A stretch of 64,000 nt of DNA. It comes from Rhizobium viscosum. Lineage in GTDB: Bacteria; Pseudomonadota; Alphaproteobacteria; Rhizobiales; Rhizobiaceae. The stretch's first letter is position 1. Each line of letters begins with the position of its first letter. The notes beneath the pieces were generated by a model, which was given only the letters and a program-made list of their open reading frames with translations, searched no databases and was not told the DNA's origin. Both the position numbers and the translations under genes were made by a program. The stretch lies in contig NZ_JADBEC010000002.1 in the NCBI RefSeq assembly GCF_014873945.1, positions 1,178,001-1,242,000 on the forward strand, written 5' to 3'. Below, piece by piece: positions 1-8,503 of the stretch.

Positions 1-439
1 CCGCAAGTGACGCCGTATTGACGATGCAGCCGTGCCCCTGCCCGACCAGATGGCGGCCAGCGATCTGGTTCGTCAGAAAAATCCCGCGCGTGTTGACATC
101 GAAATTGAAGTCCCATTCCTCGTCGGTCAACTCGAGGGCCTTCTGCATGGTGGAAACACCGGCATTGGCGATGACGATATCGCACCCCCCTATCCCGTTT
201 ACCGCCTCAACGAAGGCAGCCTCGACAGAATCCCGCTTACGCACGTCGACCTCGACGGCAACGGCACCGTTTCCGATCGACTGGACCGCCTGGGCTGCCG
301 CGTCGAGGTTGATGTCGGCGACCGCGACGACAACATCCTGGGCGGCAAGCGCCTTGGCGATGGCAAGCCCGATGCCGGTTGCACCTCCCGTGACGAACGC
401 GCGGCGCCCCTGAAGCTCGGAAAAGACAGGCGGTTTCAT
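1..439 (-). CDS. Short-chain dehydrogenase/reductase, 3' end outside window
   Basis: This is the N-terminal 146 residues of a classical SDR oxidoreductase, whose family oxidises or reduces alcohols and sugars with NAD(P). The Rossmann cofactor motif reads TGGATGIG near residue 18, and the NAG motif follows as IANAGVS. An acidic residue after strand 2 (AVADINLD) suggests NAD(H) preference, which is an inference. The catalytic Tyr-x3-Lys lies beyond the window edge and cannot be checked. The ATG at 439 is preceded by a good ribosome site (AAGGAG). It is divergent from the BtpA/kinase genes across a 240 bp region carrying an inverted repeat, so shared regulation by the nearby DeoR protein is plausible. 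The substrate is unknown. Confidence 0.9.
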   Translation of the reverse strand, partial: MKPPVFSELQGRRAFVTGGATGIGLAIAKALAAQDVVVAVADINLDAAAQAVQSIGNGAVAVEVDVRKRDSVEAAFVEAVNGIGGCDIVIANAGVSTMQKALELTDEEWDFNFDVNTRGIFLTNQIAGRHLVGQGHGCIVNTASLA

Positions 440-481
440 GGCAGCTCCTTGAACGATTTCAAAAGAGCGTATCCAACAAAA

Positions 482-521
482 TCGAACTCATCAAATGTTT
501 TTTTTGTTTGATTGAGTTCGT
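482..521. promoter_or_regulatory. Inverted repeat, candidate operator between divergent genes
   Basis: The arms CGAACTCATCAAA (483-495) and TTTGATTGAGTTCG (507-520) are inverted copies apart from one extra T, around a T-rich centre. The repeat lies between the divergent SDR and BtpA genes. Related TTTGAT/TTCGAA words recur upstream of the DeoR gene (3089-3118) and of the gene at 4142 (4071-4087). A DeoR-type operator is the natural guess, but binding is inferred only. Confidence 0.45.
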
Positions 522-680
522 TTCGATGCGTATGGTCAAGCTGACTTGCGAAAGATGCTCCCTCGGGAATCCGACGGGCTCGGCAATGACTCAAGGCAGT
601 TCACAGGAAACCGTGGGCTCAATCATCACTGCTCGGTCGAGCCGAGCGTGCATAACAGAACGTCGTGGAAGGACTGCACA

Positions 681-1481
681 ATGGTTTTTGAATGCTTCGG
701 GAAGCGCAAGAAGGTGGTCATCGCCATGGCCCATATCGGCGCCCTGCCCGGATCGCCGCTTTACGACGCTCAGGGAGGCATGCAAAAGCTGATCGATGAC
801 GTGGCATCGGACGTCGAGAAGCTGCAGGCCGGCGGCGTCGATGCCATCATGTTCGGCAACGAGAACGATCGGCCCTATGTCTTCAAGGGGTCGGCCGAAA
901 GCGTTGCGGCGATGACTGCCATCGTGCAGGCAATCAAGCCTGAACTGAAAGTTCCGTTTGGCGTGAACTATCTCTGGGATCCTGTCTCGAGCGTCGCCAT
1001 CGGCGCTGTCACCGGCGCCAGTTTCGTGCGTGAAATCTTCACGGGCCTTTTTGCCTCCGACATGGGGCTGTGGCAACCGGACTGTGCAGCTGCGGCCCGG
1101 CTGCGGGCGAATCTCGGCCGAGGTGACATGAAGATGCTGTTCAACATCAACGCGGAATTTGCCCATTCGCTGGATCAGCGCCCGATAGCGTTGCGCGCCA
1201 AGAGCGCCGTCTTCTCCTCCGTTGCTGATGCCATTCTTGTATCCGGCCCGATTACCGGGCAGCCCGCGAGCCAGTCGGATCTTCGCGAGGTATGCGAGGC
1301 GGTCACCGACGTCCCGGTCTTTGCCAATACCGGCGTCAACATCGATAATATCCGCGACGTTTTCTCCATGGCGCAGGGCTGCATAATAGGCACCCATTTC
1401 AAGGTGGACGGCAATACGTGGAACGCTGTTGACGCGGCGCGCGTCAGACGCTTCATGGACGTCGTCGAGACTTTGCGCTGA
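681..1481 (+). CDS. BtpA/SgcQ-family protein
   Basis: A 266-residue predicted TIM-barrel protein of the BtpA family. The name comes from cyanobacterial photosystem I biogenesis, but proteobacterial members such as SgcQ sit in sugar operons. The N-terminal strand AMAHIGALPGSP, the GGVDAIMFGNEND segment, the FGVNYLWDP segment and the phosphate-binding-like C-terminal strands (VFANTGVN, IIGTHFKVDG) fit the family. The start at 681 follows GGAAGGA, and the longer upstream reading lacks family similarity. The kinase starts 13 bases downstream, so the two are almost certainly cotranscribed. A role as an aldolase- or epimerase-like enzyme on a phosphorylated sugar is inferred from this pairing, and the true reaction is not known. 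Confidence 0.85.
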   Translation: MVFECFGKRKKVVIAMAHIGALPGSPLYDAQGGMQKLIDDVASDVEKLQAGGVDAIMFGNENDRPYVFKGSAESVAAMTAIVQAIKPELKVPFGVNYLWDPVSSVAIGAVTGASFVREIFTGLFASDMGLWQPDCAAAARLRANLGRGDMKMLFNINAEFAHSLDQRPIALRAKSAVFSSVADAILVSGPITGQPASQSDLREVCEAVTDVPVFANTGVNIDNIRDVFSMAQGCIIGTHFKVDGNTWNAVDAARVRRFMDVVETLR

Positions 1482-1494
1482 GGCGAAAGGCGTC

Positions 1495-3000
1495 ATGGCA
1501 GCTGTCCTCGGCCTCGATATCGGAACGACCTCCACGATCGGCATCCTGGTTGGCCTGCCGGATCAGATTTTGGCAACGGCAAGCCGGCCGGTGACCTTGT
1601 CCTCCCCGCATATCGGCTGGGCGGAGGAAAACCCTTCGGAATGGTGGGAGAACGTATGCTCTCTCATCGGGGAACTGCTCGTCACCTCCGGCCTTGATGC
1701 CGGAGAGATCAGCGCGATTGGCGTGACAGGCATGCTCCCTGCCGTCGTTTTGCTCGATGCGCGCGGCAAGGTGCTGAGACCAAGCATTCAGCAAAGCGAT
1801 GGGCGATGTGGCGCCGAAGTCGCCGAACTGAAGGCGGCATGGGACGAACGCGCGTTCCTGGAGAGGGCCGGAAACGGCATCAATCAGCAGCTCGTCACAG
1901 CAAAGCTGAGATGGATAGAACGGCACGAGCCGCGGGTCTTCGAGCAGATTGAAACGGTCTTCGGCTCCTATGACTACATCAACTATCGGCTGACCGGCGC
2001 CCGTTCTGTCGAGCAGAACTGGGCGTTGGAAGCCGGCTTCGTGAATATCGCAACGGATACCATTGACGAAGAGCTTGTGCGTCTTGCCCACATCGATCCA
2101 CGCGTCGTACCGATAAAGCGCGCGTCTTCGGAGATCATGGGGCTCGTCGATGAACGAGGCGCCTCGGAAACGGGCCTGAGGATCGGAACCCCCGTCGTCG
2201 GCGGTGCGGCCGACATGATTGCGTCCGCACTGGGCGCAGGCGTCATCGATGCCGGCGACGTTCTCTTAAAATTCGGCGGCGCGGTCGATATTCTGACGGC
2301 CACCGACGTTGTCGCCCCGGATCCCAGGCTTTTTCTCGACTATCATCTGGTACCGGGCCTTTACATGCCGAACGGCTGCATGTCGACGGGCGGCTCTGCG
2401 CTGAATTGGTTCGTGAAAAACCTTGCGTCTGGTGAACAGCATGCAGCCGATGCCAAAGGCTGCAGCCTGCATCAACACCTCGACCATCTGGCCGAACAAA
2501 AGCCTGCCGGCTCTGATGGATTGACGATCCTGCCCTATATGCTCGGTGAAAAGACGCCGATCCATGATCCGGCAGCGCGCGGCGTGATTGAAGGGCTGAC
2601 GTTGTCGCACGATATCGGTCATCTCTGGCGCGCCCTGCTTGAAGCCTATGCCTATGCCATCCGCCATCACGTCGAGGTGCTGATCGATATGGGGCATCGC
2701 CCGAAGCGCTTTCTGGTGTCGGACGGCGGCGCGCAGAGCACGATATGGATGCAGATCGTTGCCGACGTGCTTGGCGCCCCCGTGCAGCGCCTTTCGGGGC
2801 ATCCAGGCTCCTGCATCGGCGCGGCCTGGAGCGCTGCGATCGGCGTTGGCCTCGAACACGACTGGCGAGGTGTCACGCGCTTCGTGCAATTTTCGGATGT
2901 CCTGGAGCCGCGCAGCGCCAATGCAACCCTGTATGACGACGGCTATCGCCGCTACCGGGAGCTCTACGATCGCATCGCACCCGTCTGGAGACCACGGTAG
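1495..3000 (+). CDS. FGGY-family carbohydrate kinase
   Basis: A 501-residue cytoplasmic sugar or polyol kinase (xylulokinase/glycerol kinase superfamily). The N-terminal phosphate-binding turn is GLDIGTTSTIG, and the C-terminal FGGY domain carries DGGAQSTIWMQIVADVLGAPV-type segments, quoted here only in outline. Length is normal for the family. The ATG at 1495 after AGGCGAAAGG is preferred to the upstream in-frame start, which would overlap the BtpA gene. Substrate cannot be read from sequence. The neighbouring SDR, BtpA protein and DeoR regulator suggest a pentose, pentitol or related compound. No transporter lies next to it, so uptake must be provided elsewhere. Confidence 0.92.
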   Translation: MAAVLGLDIGTTSTIGILVGLPDQILATASRPVTLSSPHIGWAEENPSEWWENVCSLIGELLVTSGLDAGEISAIGVTGMLPAVVLLDARGKVLRPSIQQSDGRCGAEVAELKAAWDERAFLERAGNGINQQLVTAKLRWIERHEPRVFEQIETVFGSYDYINYRLTGARSVEQNWALEAGFVNIATDTIDEELVRLAHIDPRVVPIKRASSEIMGLVDERGASETGLRIGTPVVGGAADMIASALGAGVIDAGDVLLKFGGAVDILTATDVVAPDPRLFLDYHLVPGLYMPNGCMSTGGSALNWFVKNLASGEQHAADAKGCSLHQHLDHLAEQKPAGSDGLTILPYMLGEKTPIHDPAARGVIEGLTLSHDIGHLWRALLEAYAYAIRHHVEVLIDMGHRPKRFLVSDGGAQSTIWMQIVADVLGAPVQRLSGHPGSCIGAAWSAAIGVGLEHDWRGVTRFVQFSDVLEPRSANATLYDDGYRRYRELYDRIAPVWRPR

Positions 3001-3088
3001 ATACGAACTCTGGAGGATTGTAACGGCTGAAAACTGTGCACTCCACATGGCTCCATCTGAGCGGGCCTATGATTACGGTGACGATCAT

Positions 3089-3118
3089 GTTTAATTCGAA
3101 CAGATATTGATGTAAACG
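3089..3118. promoter_or_regulatory. Candidate autoregulatory operator of the DeoR gene
   Basis: TGTTTAATTCGAACAG followed by ATATTGATG lies about 65-90 bases upstream of the DeoR start. It resembles the TTTGAT/GTTCGAA words at 482-521 and 4071-4087. This is a visual match only; a motif search over the genome would test it. Confidence 0.3.
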
Positions 3119-3181
3119 GCGTCCGTATGCGGCCTTCTGACGGACGAATTTCTGAAAGACGAACACGAGACGAAAATTAAG

Positions 3182-4015
3182 ATGACGAGCGAGCAATCAG
3201 CCGCCAGATCCGGCGAACGCCCCAAATTCCTTGCCCAGGTCCGGCAGGCCGCGATCATCGAGGAGATCGGACGGGTCGGATCGGTAACGGTCAGCGATCT
3301 GGCGCAGCAGCTTTCGGTCTCTGAAATGACCGTGCGGCGCGATCTTGTCGAACTTGAGAAGGACGGCCGCCTCATCCGAACGCATGGCGGTGCGGTCAAG
3401 CCGGATCGGGCGCCCCCCCTTGCGCTCGCAGAGAATGTCGATCGCGAAGAACCGGCATTCGAGGCGCGACTTGCGCGCAATGCCACGCAAAAGCGAAGGA
3501 TTGCCGCCGCCGCAGTCAGCCTGTCCCAAGCCGCGCGCAGTATTGCGATCGATGTCGGCACGACCCCCTATTTCGCAGCCGAGGCGCTTGCCGGTCGACA
3601 GCAGGTTAAGATTTTTACCAACAGCATACGTACGGCCTCCTATCTCGGCGCCAAGGGCGTGGAGACCTACCTGGCCGGCGGCCGGATTCGCGGCGAGGAA
3701 ATGTCGACGAGCGGCCCCGCAGCCGTGGAGCAATTCGAGTCGCTGTGGTTTGATATCGCCTTCATTGGGGTTTCCGGTCTGACGGCGCAGGGCATCTTCG
3801 ACTATTCCTTCGAGGAAACAGACATGAAGCGTGTCTATCTAAGTCACGCCTCGCAGCGCGTGGTTCTGTGCGACTCGACGAAATTCAACCGGATGTCCCT
3901 CGTTCACGTCGCCAAACTCAGCGAATTCGACACACTCGTCTGCGACGAAGCGCCGACAGGCGAACTGGCATCGGCCCTGAATGCAGCAGGCGTCGCTATC
4001 ACGGTAGCCGACTGA
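3182..4015 (+). CDS. DeoR/GlpR-family transcriptional regulator
   Basis: A 277-residue sugar-responsive repressor. The N-terminal helix-turn-helix spans about residues 24-75 (VTVSDLAQQLSVSEMTVRRD, then LIRTHGGA, the family signature). The C-terminal half is the DeoR sensor domain, with DVGTTPYFAAEAL, IFTNSIRTA and LCDSTKFNR segments that normally bind a phosphosugar. It lies 181 bases after the kinase gene and most likely controls the SDR/BtpA/kinase genes in response to a phosphorylated intermediate of that pathway. Repeats resembling its possible operator occur upstream of three genes here. Confidence 0.93.
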   Translation: MTSEQSAARSGERPKFLAQVRQAAIIEEIGRVGSVTVSDLAQQLSVSEMTVRRDLVELEKDGRLIRTHGGAVKPDRAPPLALAENVDREEPAFEARLARNATQKRRIAAAAVSLSQAARSIAIDVGTTPYFAAEALAGRQQVKIFTNSIRTASYLGAKGVETYLAGGRIRGEEMSTSGPAAVEQFESLWFDIAFIGVSGLTAQGIFDYSFEETDMKRVYLSHASQRVVLCDSTKFNRMSLVHVAKLSEFDTLVCDEAPTGELASALNAAGVAITVAD

Positions 4016-4070
4016 TCCAGACAGTCCGCTGTCGTCAGTCGGAATGCACGTTGCCTTTTGTCTTATCTTG

Positions 4071-4091
4071 TTTGATATTGTTCGAACATCG
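4071..4091. promoter_or_regulatory. Candidate DeoR-type operator
   Basis: TTTGATATTGTTCGAACATCG lies 50-70 bases before the questin-oxidase-like gene. It contains the palindrome TTCGAA and shares its left half with the inverted repeat at 482-521. It may tie this gene to the DeoR regulon. Sequence resemblance is the only support. Confidence 0.3.
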
Positions 4092-4141
4092 TCACGCAGC
4101 TTGGCCTAAGCGCGTTGAGTGCTGAAATCAGGGTAACGATC

Positions 4142-5218
4142 ATGTCGCAGACAATCTCGGCAATGCAGGCAAGCCAGCTCTATCGGGACGAGGCAACGGG
4201 CACGCGATTGCGGGAGTTAATCGCTGACGTCGGCCGACGCAGCGGCGAATTCCCTGACGATCTGGCCAATCATCTGCCGATGGTTCTCGAGGCCATGGCC
4301 CGACTCGGCGCTCCGGCTGCGCGGCTCGAGGCTTACGCAGATCACTACACGCGCTCCCACGCCGTTCCGATGCAGCCGCCCGCCATATCTGCGTTGGACG
4401 ACGCAACATGGCGCAGCGCTCTCGGACGACGCGAGCGAGAAGGTGACCTGCGGCGCTATTTCAGTGCAAGGGTTTCGAAGGAAGGCGGTTCGGCTACGGC
4501 ACGGGCAGTCATGCCTGTGCTCGCCCCCGGAATTGCGGCCTCGGCCACTCATGGGCTGATGCGGCTCGCCTACGCATTTCTGCGCAATGACGATGCCGAG
4601 GTCGCCGCAGCGCTCGGTTACTGGGCTGCAACCTATCTCGCTTACGAGGGCATTCCGGCTGAGCGCACGCCGGATGCCACAGACCCGCTTTCCTGTCTGA
4701 TTGACATGCGGGCAGACCCCGCTTTGCACAATCTCGACGCACCGACGCATCTCCTGTGGAAATGGATCGAGGCGATGGGCAAGCTTCCGGCATTTCGCGA
4801 TCGTCTCGGACGGCTGGTCGCCGGTCCGGATTTCCTTGACCGCATTCGCCCGGTATCACTTGCTCTCTATGCGGGGACGATGAGCTTCGAGGCCCTGCAT
4901 GCGGTGACCGGCTGCCATTGGCTGCGCCTTGTTTCCCCGAATATAGGGAAACCTCAGAGCCTCGCGGTCCATTTCTGGGAAGTCGTGATGGCGCTCTACA
5001 CCAAGATCGGCATGCCGCTTCCACCAACCTCCGAAGAACTGGAGGAATGGCGCCATCTGCCGCTGCCCGCCGATGCTGAGATAGCGGCAGCCGCCGTCGC
5101 ATCCGACGACGAACATGACCATTCACTCGTGTTTTCCGCCTTCGAGGAATATCGCTACACCGGCGATCGACTGTACAAAGTCGTTGCCGCGCGACGCGTC
5201 GGGCTCATCGCCGGATGA
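4142..5218 (+). CDS. Questin oxidase-like (DUF4243) family protein
   Basis: A 358-residue protein that I place in the questin-oxidase/AflY-like family. In fungi these proteins carry out oxidative ring cleavage (Baeyer-Villiger-like) of anthraquinones; bacterial members are uncharacterised. Supporting features are the N-terminal LANHLPMVLEAMARLGAP segment, AYADHYTR, the central ATHGLMRLAYA segment, and the C-terminal HSLVFSAFEEYRYTGDRLYK, which is typical of the family end. I use ATG 4142; an in-frame TTG at 4115 is possible. It converges with the FAD oxidoreductase gene with 16 bases between. The substrate is unknown, and family membership was judged by eye. Confidence 0.7.
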   Translation: MSQTISAMQASQLYRDEATGTRLRELIADVGRRSGEFPDDLANHLPMVLEAMARLGAPAARLEAYADHYTRSHAVPMQPPAISALDDATWRSALGRREREGDLRRYFSARVSKEGGSATARAVMPVLAPGIAASATHGLMRLAYAFLRNDDAEVAAALGYWAATYLAYEGIPAERTPDATDPLSCLIDMRADPALHNLDAPTHLLWKWIEAMGKLPAFRDRLGRLVAGPDFLDRIRPVSLALYAGTMSFEALHAVTGCHWLRLVSPNIGKPQSLAVHFWEVVMALYTKIGMPLPPTSEELEEWRHLPLPADAEIAAAAVASDDEHDHSLVFSAFEEYRYTGDRLYKVVAARRVGLIAG

Positions 5219-5234
5219 TCTTAGCGCGCCGCGC

Positions 5235-6698
5235 TCATGGACCGATATTCGGCTGGAAATGCACCTTGTCGTAGCCGTCCAGCGATTGGAAAAAATAATC
5301 GATATTGCGCATGAACAGTCCCCGGCAAATGCCGGCGACAAGCTTCGGCACCCCCGCCTTCAATCCGGTGATACCGTTACAAACCGGACCAAGACTTGGT
5401 ACCGCGGCATTGTTGAAGATATGGATATTGGCAAGCATGGATGCCGTTCCGGGAACCTTTTCGACCAGCTCGAATGCCGGACCTAGATAGGGATAGGCGA
5501 GAAGGTCGAGGTCGACCTCGCCCTTTGGCGGCACGAAGCGGTCGGCCCAGGTTGCGATCAAGCCGGAAAACCCGGCCAGTTCAGGGCGATGCGCAAGATC
5601 AATCCGGTAACCTGTTCCAAGCAGAAGGTGATCGAAGGCAAAGTCACCGACCGTCGTCTTGACGGCGATCTCGCCGTTCGCGATCCCAACCGCTTCTATT
5701 GCCGCTCCAGCCAAGAGGCGACACTGAGGAAATGCCATGGCGCGCTCATACATTTCCACTGTTGGCGGCGTCCTAAAGGCGAACATGCGACGGGTGAACC
5801 GATAGCGGCTCTCATTATCGAGATCAGAGAAGTGATTGAGGAAGCCCGGAAAATTCGACCAGTCCAGCAGTTCGGTCTTGGGCAGGGACGGCGCACGGGC
5901 AAGGAGCGTTACACTGTCGGCACCCGCCTCCAGTGCGGCCACCGCCCAGTCGAAACTGGAGGCTGCCGCGCCAATCACCCCGATCCGCTTGCGGGCAAGG
6001 CTCCGCGCCGGGATGGCCTCGCCGCTATGCGTCCAGCGCTCCTTCGGCAGCCCGTTGCGGATCACGGCGGGCACATGCAGTCTGCCGGCACCCTCCAGAC
6101 CCGTCGCCAGCACTACCTTGCGACAGGATACTGCCCGCTCGCGACCGCCCTGCAGGACGCGCAGCCTCAGATGATCCCGCTCCTCCTCGATTGCAAGCAG
6201 CCGGCTGTCGTTTTCGACGCTCAACCCCAGCACGCTTCGAAACCAATTCAGATAGTTCATCCAGGCAATGCGATCGATCTTGTCGAGCCTGTCGAAGCTC
6301 TTGCGACCATGAACCGCTTCGTGCCATGCCCGATAGGTCAGGCTCGGCACGCCAAGATCCGGACCGCTCAACGTCTTCGGGGACCGCAAGGTCCGCATGC
6401 GCGCCGTCGTCACCCATGGCCCCTCCTGCCCCGCAGGCGCTGCATCGATCAGGCTGACACGTTCCACTCCTTGCCGCTTCAGGCCGAAGGCGATCGTAAG
6501 ACCAGATAGGCCTGCGCCGACGATAACGACGTCGTGCAAGAGATTGGCCTCGTCGTGCGCCGGCACCCAGGCTCGCGGCGCCGCTTCGATCATCCCGAGA
6601 TCGCGTCGAACCTGTCTTTCGAGCCGGAGCAACCGTGATCGCGCTGCCTTCGCGGCATCCGGGCTGGACATATCCTGCGCCGACAATGACTCCTGCAT
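5235..6698 (-). CDS. FAD/NAD(P)-binding oxidoreductase, monooxygenase-like
   Basis: A 487-residue flavoprotein with two dinucleotide folds. The FAD motif VGAGLSG is at residues 60-66 and a second Rossmann turn IGAAASS is near 242-248, where the usual third glycine is replaced by alanine. ATG (ATGL) and GTGY segments mark the ends of the domains. The layout resembles flavin-containing or Baeyer-Villiger-type monooxygenases, but the FxGxxxHxxxY fingerprint of true FMOs is not visible. An amidotransferase-like or hydroxylase role remains open. It has its own promoter region opposite the importer operon at 7095, so it could act on what that importer brings in. That link is inference. Confidence 0.8.
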   Translation of the reverse strand: MQESLSAQDMSSPDAAKAARSRLLRLERQVRRDLGMIEAAPRAWVPAHDEANLLHDVVIVGAGLSGLTIAFGLKRQGVERVSLIDAAPAGQEGPWVTTARMRTLRSPKTLSGPDLGVPSLTYRAWHEAVHGRKSFDRLDKIDRIAWMNYLNWFRSVLGLSVENDSRLLAIEEERDHLRLRVLQGGRERAVSCRKVVLATGLEGAGRLHVPAVIRNGLPKERWTHSGEAIPARSLARKRIGVIGAAASSFDWAVAALEAGADSVTLLARAPSLPKTELLDWSNFPGFLNHFSDLDNESRYRFTRRMFAFRTPPTVEMYERAMAFPQCRLLAGAAIEAVGIANGEIAVKTTVGDFAFDHLLLGTGYRIDLAHRPELAGFSGLIATWADRFVPPKGEVDLDLLAYPYLGPAFELVEKVPGTASMLANIHIFNNAAVPSLGPVCNGITGLKAGVPKLVAGICRGLFMRNIDYFFQSLDGYDKVHFQPNIGP

Positions 6699-7094
6699 CG
6701 AGACTGACCCCCAGAATTTTCCGGAAGCGTAGCGAACATGGTTACGTTGTAAAGTGTTTGATCATGTTTCTTTTCGATTTTTTCCATCATTCCGTGTTCG
6801 TTTTCGGATCGGCATTTCGCTAAATAGCCTGCCGGAGTGTGGTGAGCCTCCCCATTACCTGTTTCACCGCATGAGCCGAAATCCATACGATAAAACAGCG
6901 ATATACTGTGAAAACGGCTGCCGGGTGAAAAAACAAGCAGGTCAAGTTCATCATTTAGGCAGGATGCGACTGCTTTAGCCAAAGAGGTCGGCATTAAATT
7001 CTATTTTGTTATATATGTGATTTTTTGTTTGACTTGAAATTGAGGCGCGCTAACGTCGCTTTATAATTCACCCGCACCGGAAAGGTTGATTGTC
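6699..7094. other. Divergent intergenic region, A+T-rich
   Basis: This 396-base stretch between divergent genes is clearly A+T-rich (T runs around 6765-6800 and 6990-7030). It holds no convincing ORF. It must contain the promoters of the FAD oxidoreductase (minus) and the importer operon (plus), the latter probably near 7040-7067. Confidence 0.6.
7040..7067 (+). promoter_or_regulatory. Candidate sigma-70 promoter of the importer operon
   Basis: TTGAGG (7040-7045) and TATAAT (7062-7067) are separated by 16 bases and lie 27 bases before the start codon at 7095. A second possibility is TTGACT (7029-7034) with TAACGT (7051-7056). Consensus fit is the only evidence. Confidence 0.4.
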
Positions 7095-8390
7095 ATGACG
7101 AGAGCCTCTTCATTCTCCATGCCCAAAACGGCATACCGCCTGGCGGCCGCTGTCATGGCGCTGATGGCGACCACCGCCTACACGCAGGCAAAGTCGCTCG
7201 ACGGCGTGACCCTGACGATCGCGTCGATGAACGACGGTTTTTCCAAGGTCCTGACCGAGCTGGCGCCCGCCTTCAAGGAGGAAACCGGTGCGGATATCAA
7301 GGTCGAGATCATGGACTACGGCACTTTGCTGACCAAGACGACTGCCGATTTCGTCGGCGATACCAAGGGTTATGATCTGGTGACCATGGATATCGTCTGG
7401 GCAGGCGCCTACGCCGAGAACAAGTATTCCGTAGACCTGACCGACTGGGTCAAGCGCGATGCTGCCGAACTCGATCTCGATGACATCTATCCGGTGGCGC
7501 TGAAATCGCTCGGCCAATATGACGATCACTACGTGGCTTTTCCGTTTGCCGCCTACGCCAACGTGCTCGCCTATCGCAAGGATCTTCTGGAAGCTGCCGG
7601 ACTGAAGCCGCCGGCGAGCATGGAAGAACTCGTCGCCGATGCCAAGAAGCTGACGGATCCCTCAAAGAAGCAATACGGCTTCGTCGCCAACGGCCAGAAG
7701 GGGCCGGCGGTCGCCCAGGACTGGATGCAATACAACAACCAGCTCGGCGGCTCCATCCTGGACAAGGACGGCAAGCCCGCCCTCAACTCTGAAGCAAATA
7801 TCAAGAGCCTCACGGTCTACAAGGAACTCTTCACCGTGGCCGCGCCTCCCGGCGCCATCGAATATGACTGGGGCGGGCGTGAGGAAAGCTTCCGCCAGGG
7901 AATGTCTGCCTTCATGCAGACTTGGTCCGTGGGTGCCGCTGCCTATTCCGATCCGAAAGTATCCAACATCGTCGGCAAGGCCGGCATTGCCGTGGCGCCG
8001 GTTGCCGCAGGCATGACGCCGCAATATGGCGTCGGCGGCTGGGGGCTTGCGATCAATGCGGATATCGATACGCCGAAGCAGGAAGCGGCATGGACCTTTA
8101 TCAAGTGGGTGACGAGCAAGAAAATCCACAAGGAGTTCAATATGCTCGGCGCCGGCGGCTTCATGCGCAAGAGCGAAATGACCGATCCCGACCTTCTTGC
8201 CAAATACGACTTCCTGCCGGTGATCGCGCAAACCTACGAGAACGGCAACGGCGAATTCCGCCCGCGCATTCCGGAATATCCTGAAATTCAGGATATGCTC
8301 GGGACAGCCGTCAATTCCGTACTCGCCGGCGCTGCGACCCCGAAGGAAGCACTCGACAAGGCGCAGGAAGCAGCAGAAAAACTATTCTGA
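7095..8390 (+). CDS. ABC transporter extracellular solute-binding protein (family 1 type)
   Basis: A 431-residue periplasmic binding protein of the maltose/sugar type (CUT1 family). The N-terminus is a signal peptide of about 32 residues with hydrophobic core LAAAVMALMATTAY and a likely cleavage after QA. The mature part begins with LTIASMNDG and has the segments typical of family 1 binding proteins, such as YDLVTMDIVWAGAYAE and FPFAAYANVLAYRKDLL. The ATG at 7095 follows GGAAAGG; an upstream in-frame TTG at 7086 is less likely. It heads a seven-gene operon ending in biuret/allophanate hydrolase genes. The ligand may therefore be a ureide or similar nitrogen compound rather than a sugar. Confidence 0.93.
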   Translation: MTRASSFSMPKTAYRLAAAVMALMATTAYTQAKSLDGVTLTIASMNDGFSKVLTELAPAFKEETGADIKVEIMDYGTLLTKTTADFVGDTKGYDLVTMDIVWAGAYAENKYSVDLTDWVKRDAAELDLDDIYPVALKSLGQYDDHYVAFPFAAYANVLAYRKDLLEAAGLKPPASMEELVADAKKLTDPSKKQYGFVANGQKGPAVAQDWMQYNNQLGGSILDKDGKPALNSEANIKSLTVYKELFTVAAPPGAIEYDWGGREESFRQGMSAFMQTWSVGAAAYSDPKVSNIVGKAGIAVAPVAAGMTPQYGVGGWGLAINADIDTPKQEAAWTFIKWVTSKKIHKEFNMLGAGGFMRKSEMTDPDLLAKYDFLPVIAQTYENGNGEFRPRIPEYPEIQDMLGTAVNSVLAGAATPKEALDKAQEAAEKLF

Positions 8391-8394
8391 TCGC

Positions 8395-8423
8395 TGCGCC
8401 TGCCGCCATGCCTGGCGGGCGCA
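8395..8423 (+). promoter_or_regulatory. Hairpin after the binding-protein gene
   Basis: TGCGCCTGCC (8395-8404) and GGCGGGCGCA (8414-8423) pair over ten bases with one G-T, around a 9-base loop. It starts four bases after the stop codon and has no T run. Such hairpins often stabilise the binding-protein mRNA or reduce read-through into permease genes. That role is inferred. Confidence 0.5.
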
Positions 8424-8503
8424 TTCCGCTTCGCGATCGCGCCGACCGTCAAACCGGCGCGGTCAAGGACGCAGCCTTAGGGCCGGAGCCGAGCCTGACA
8501 CGA

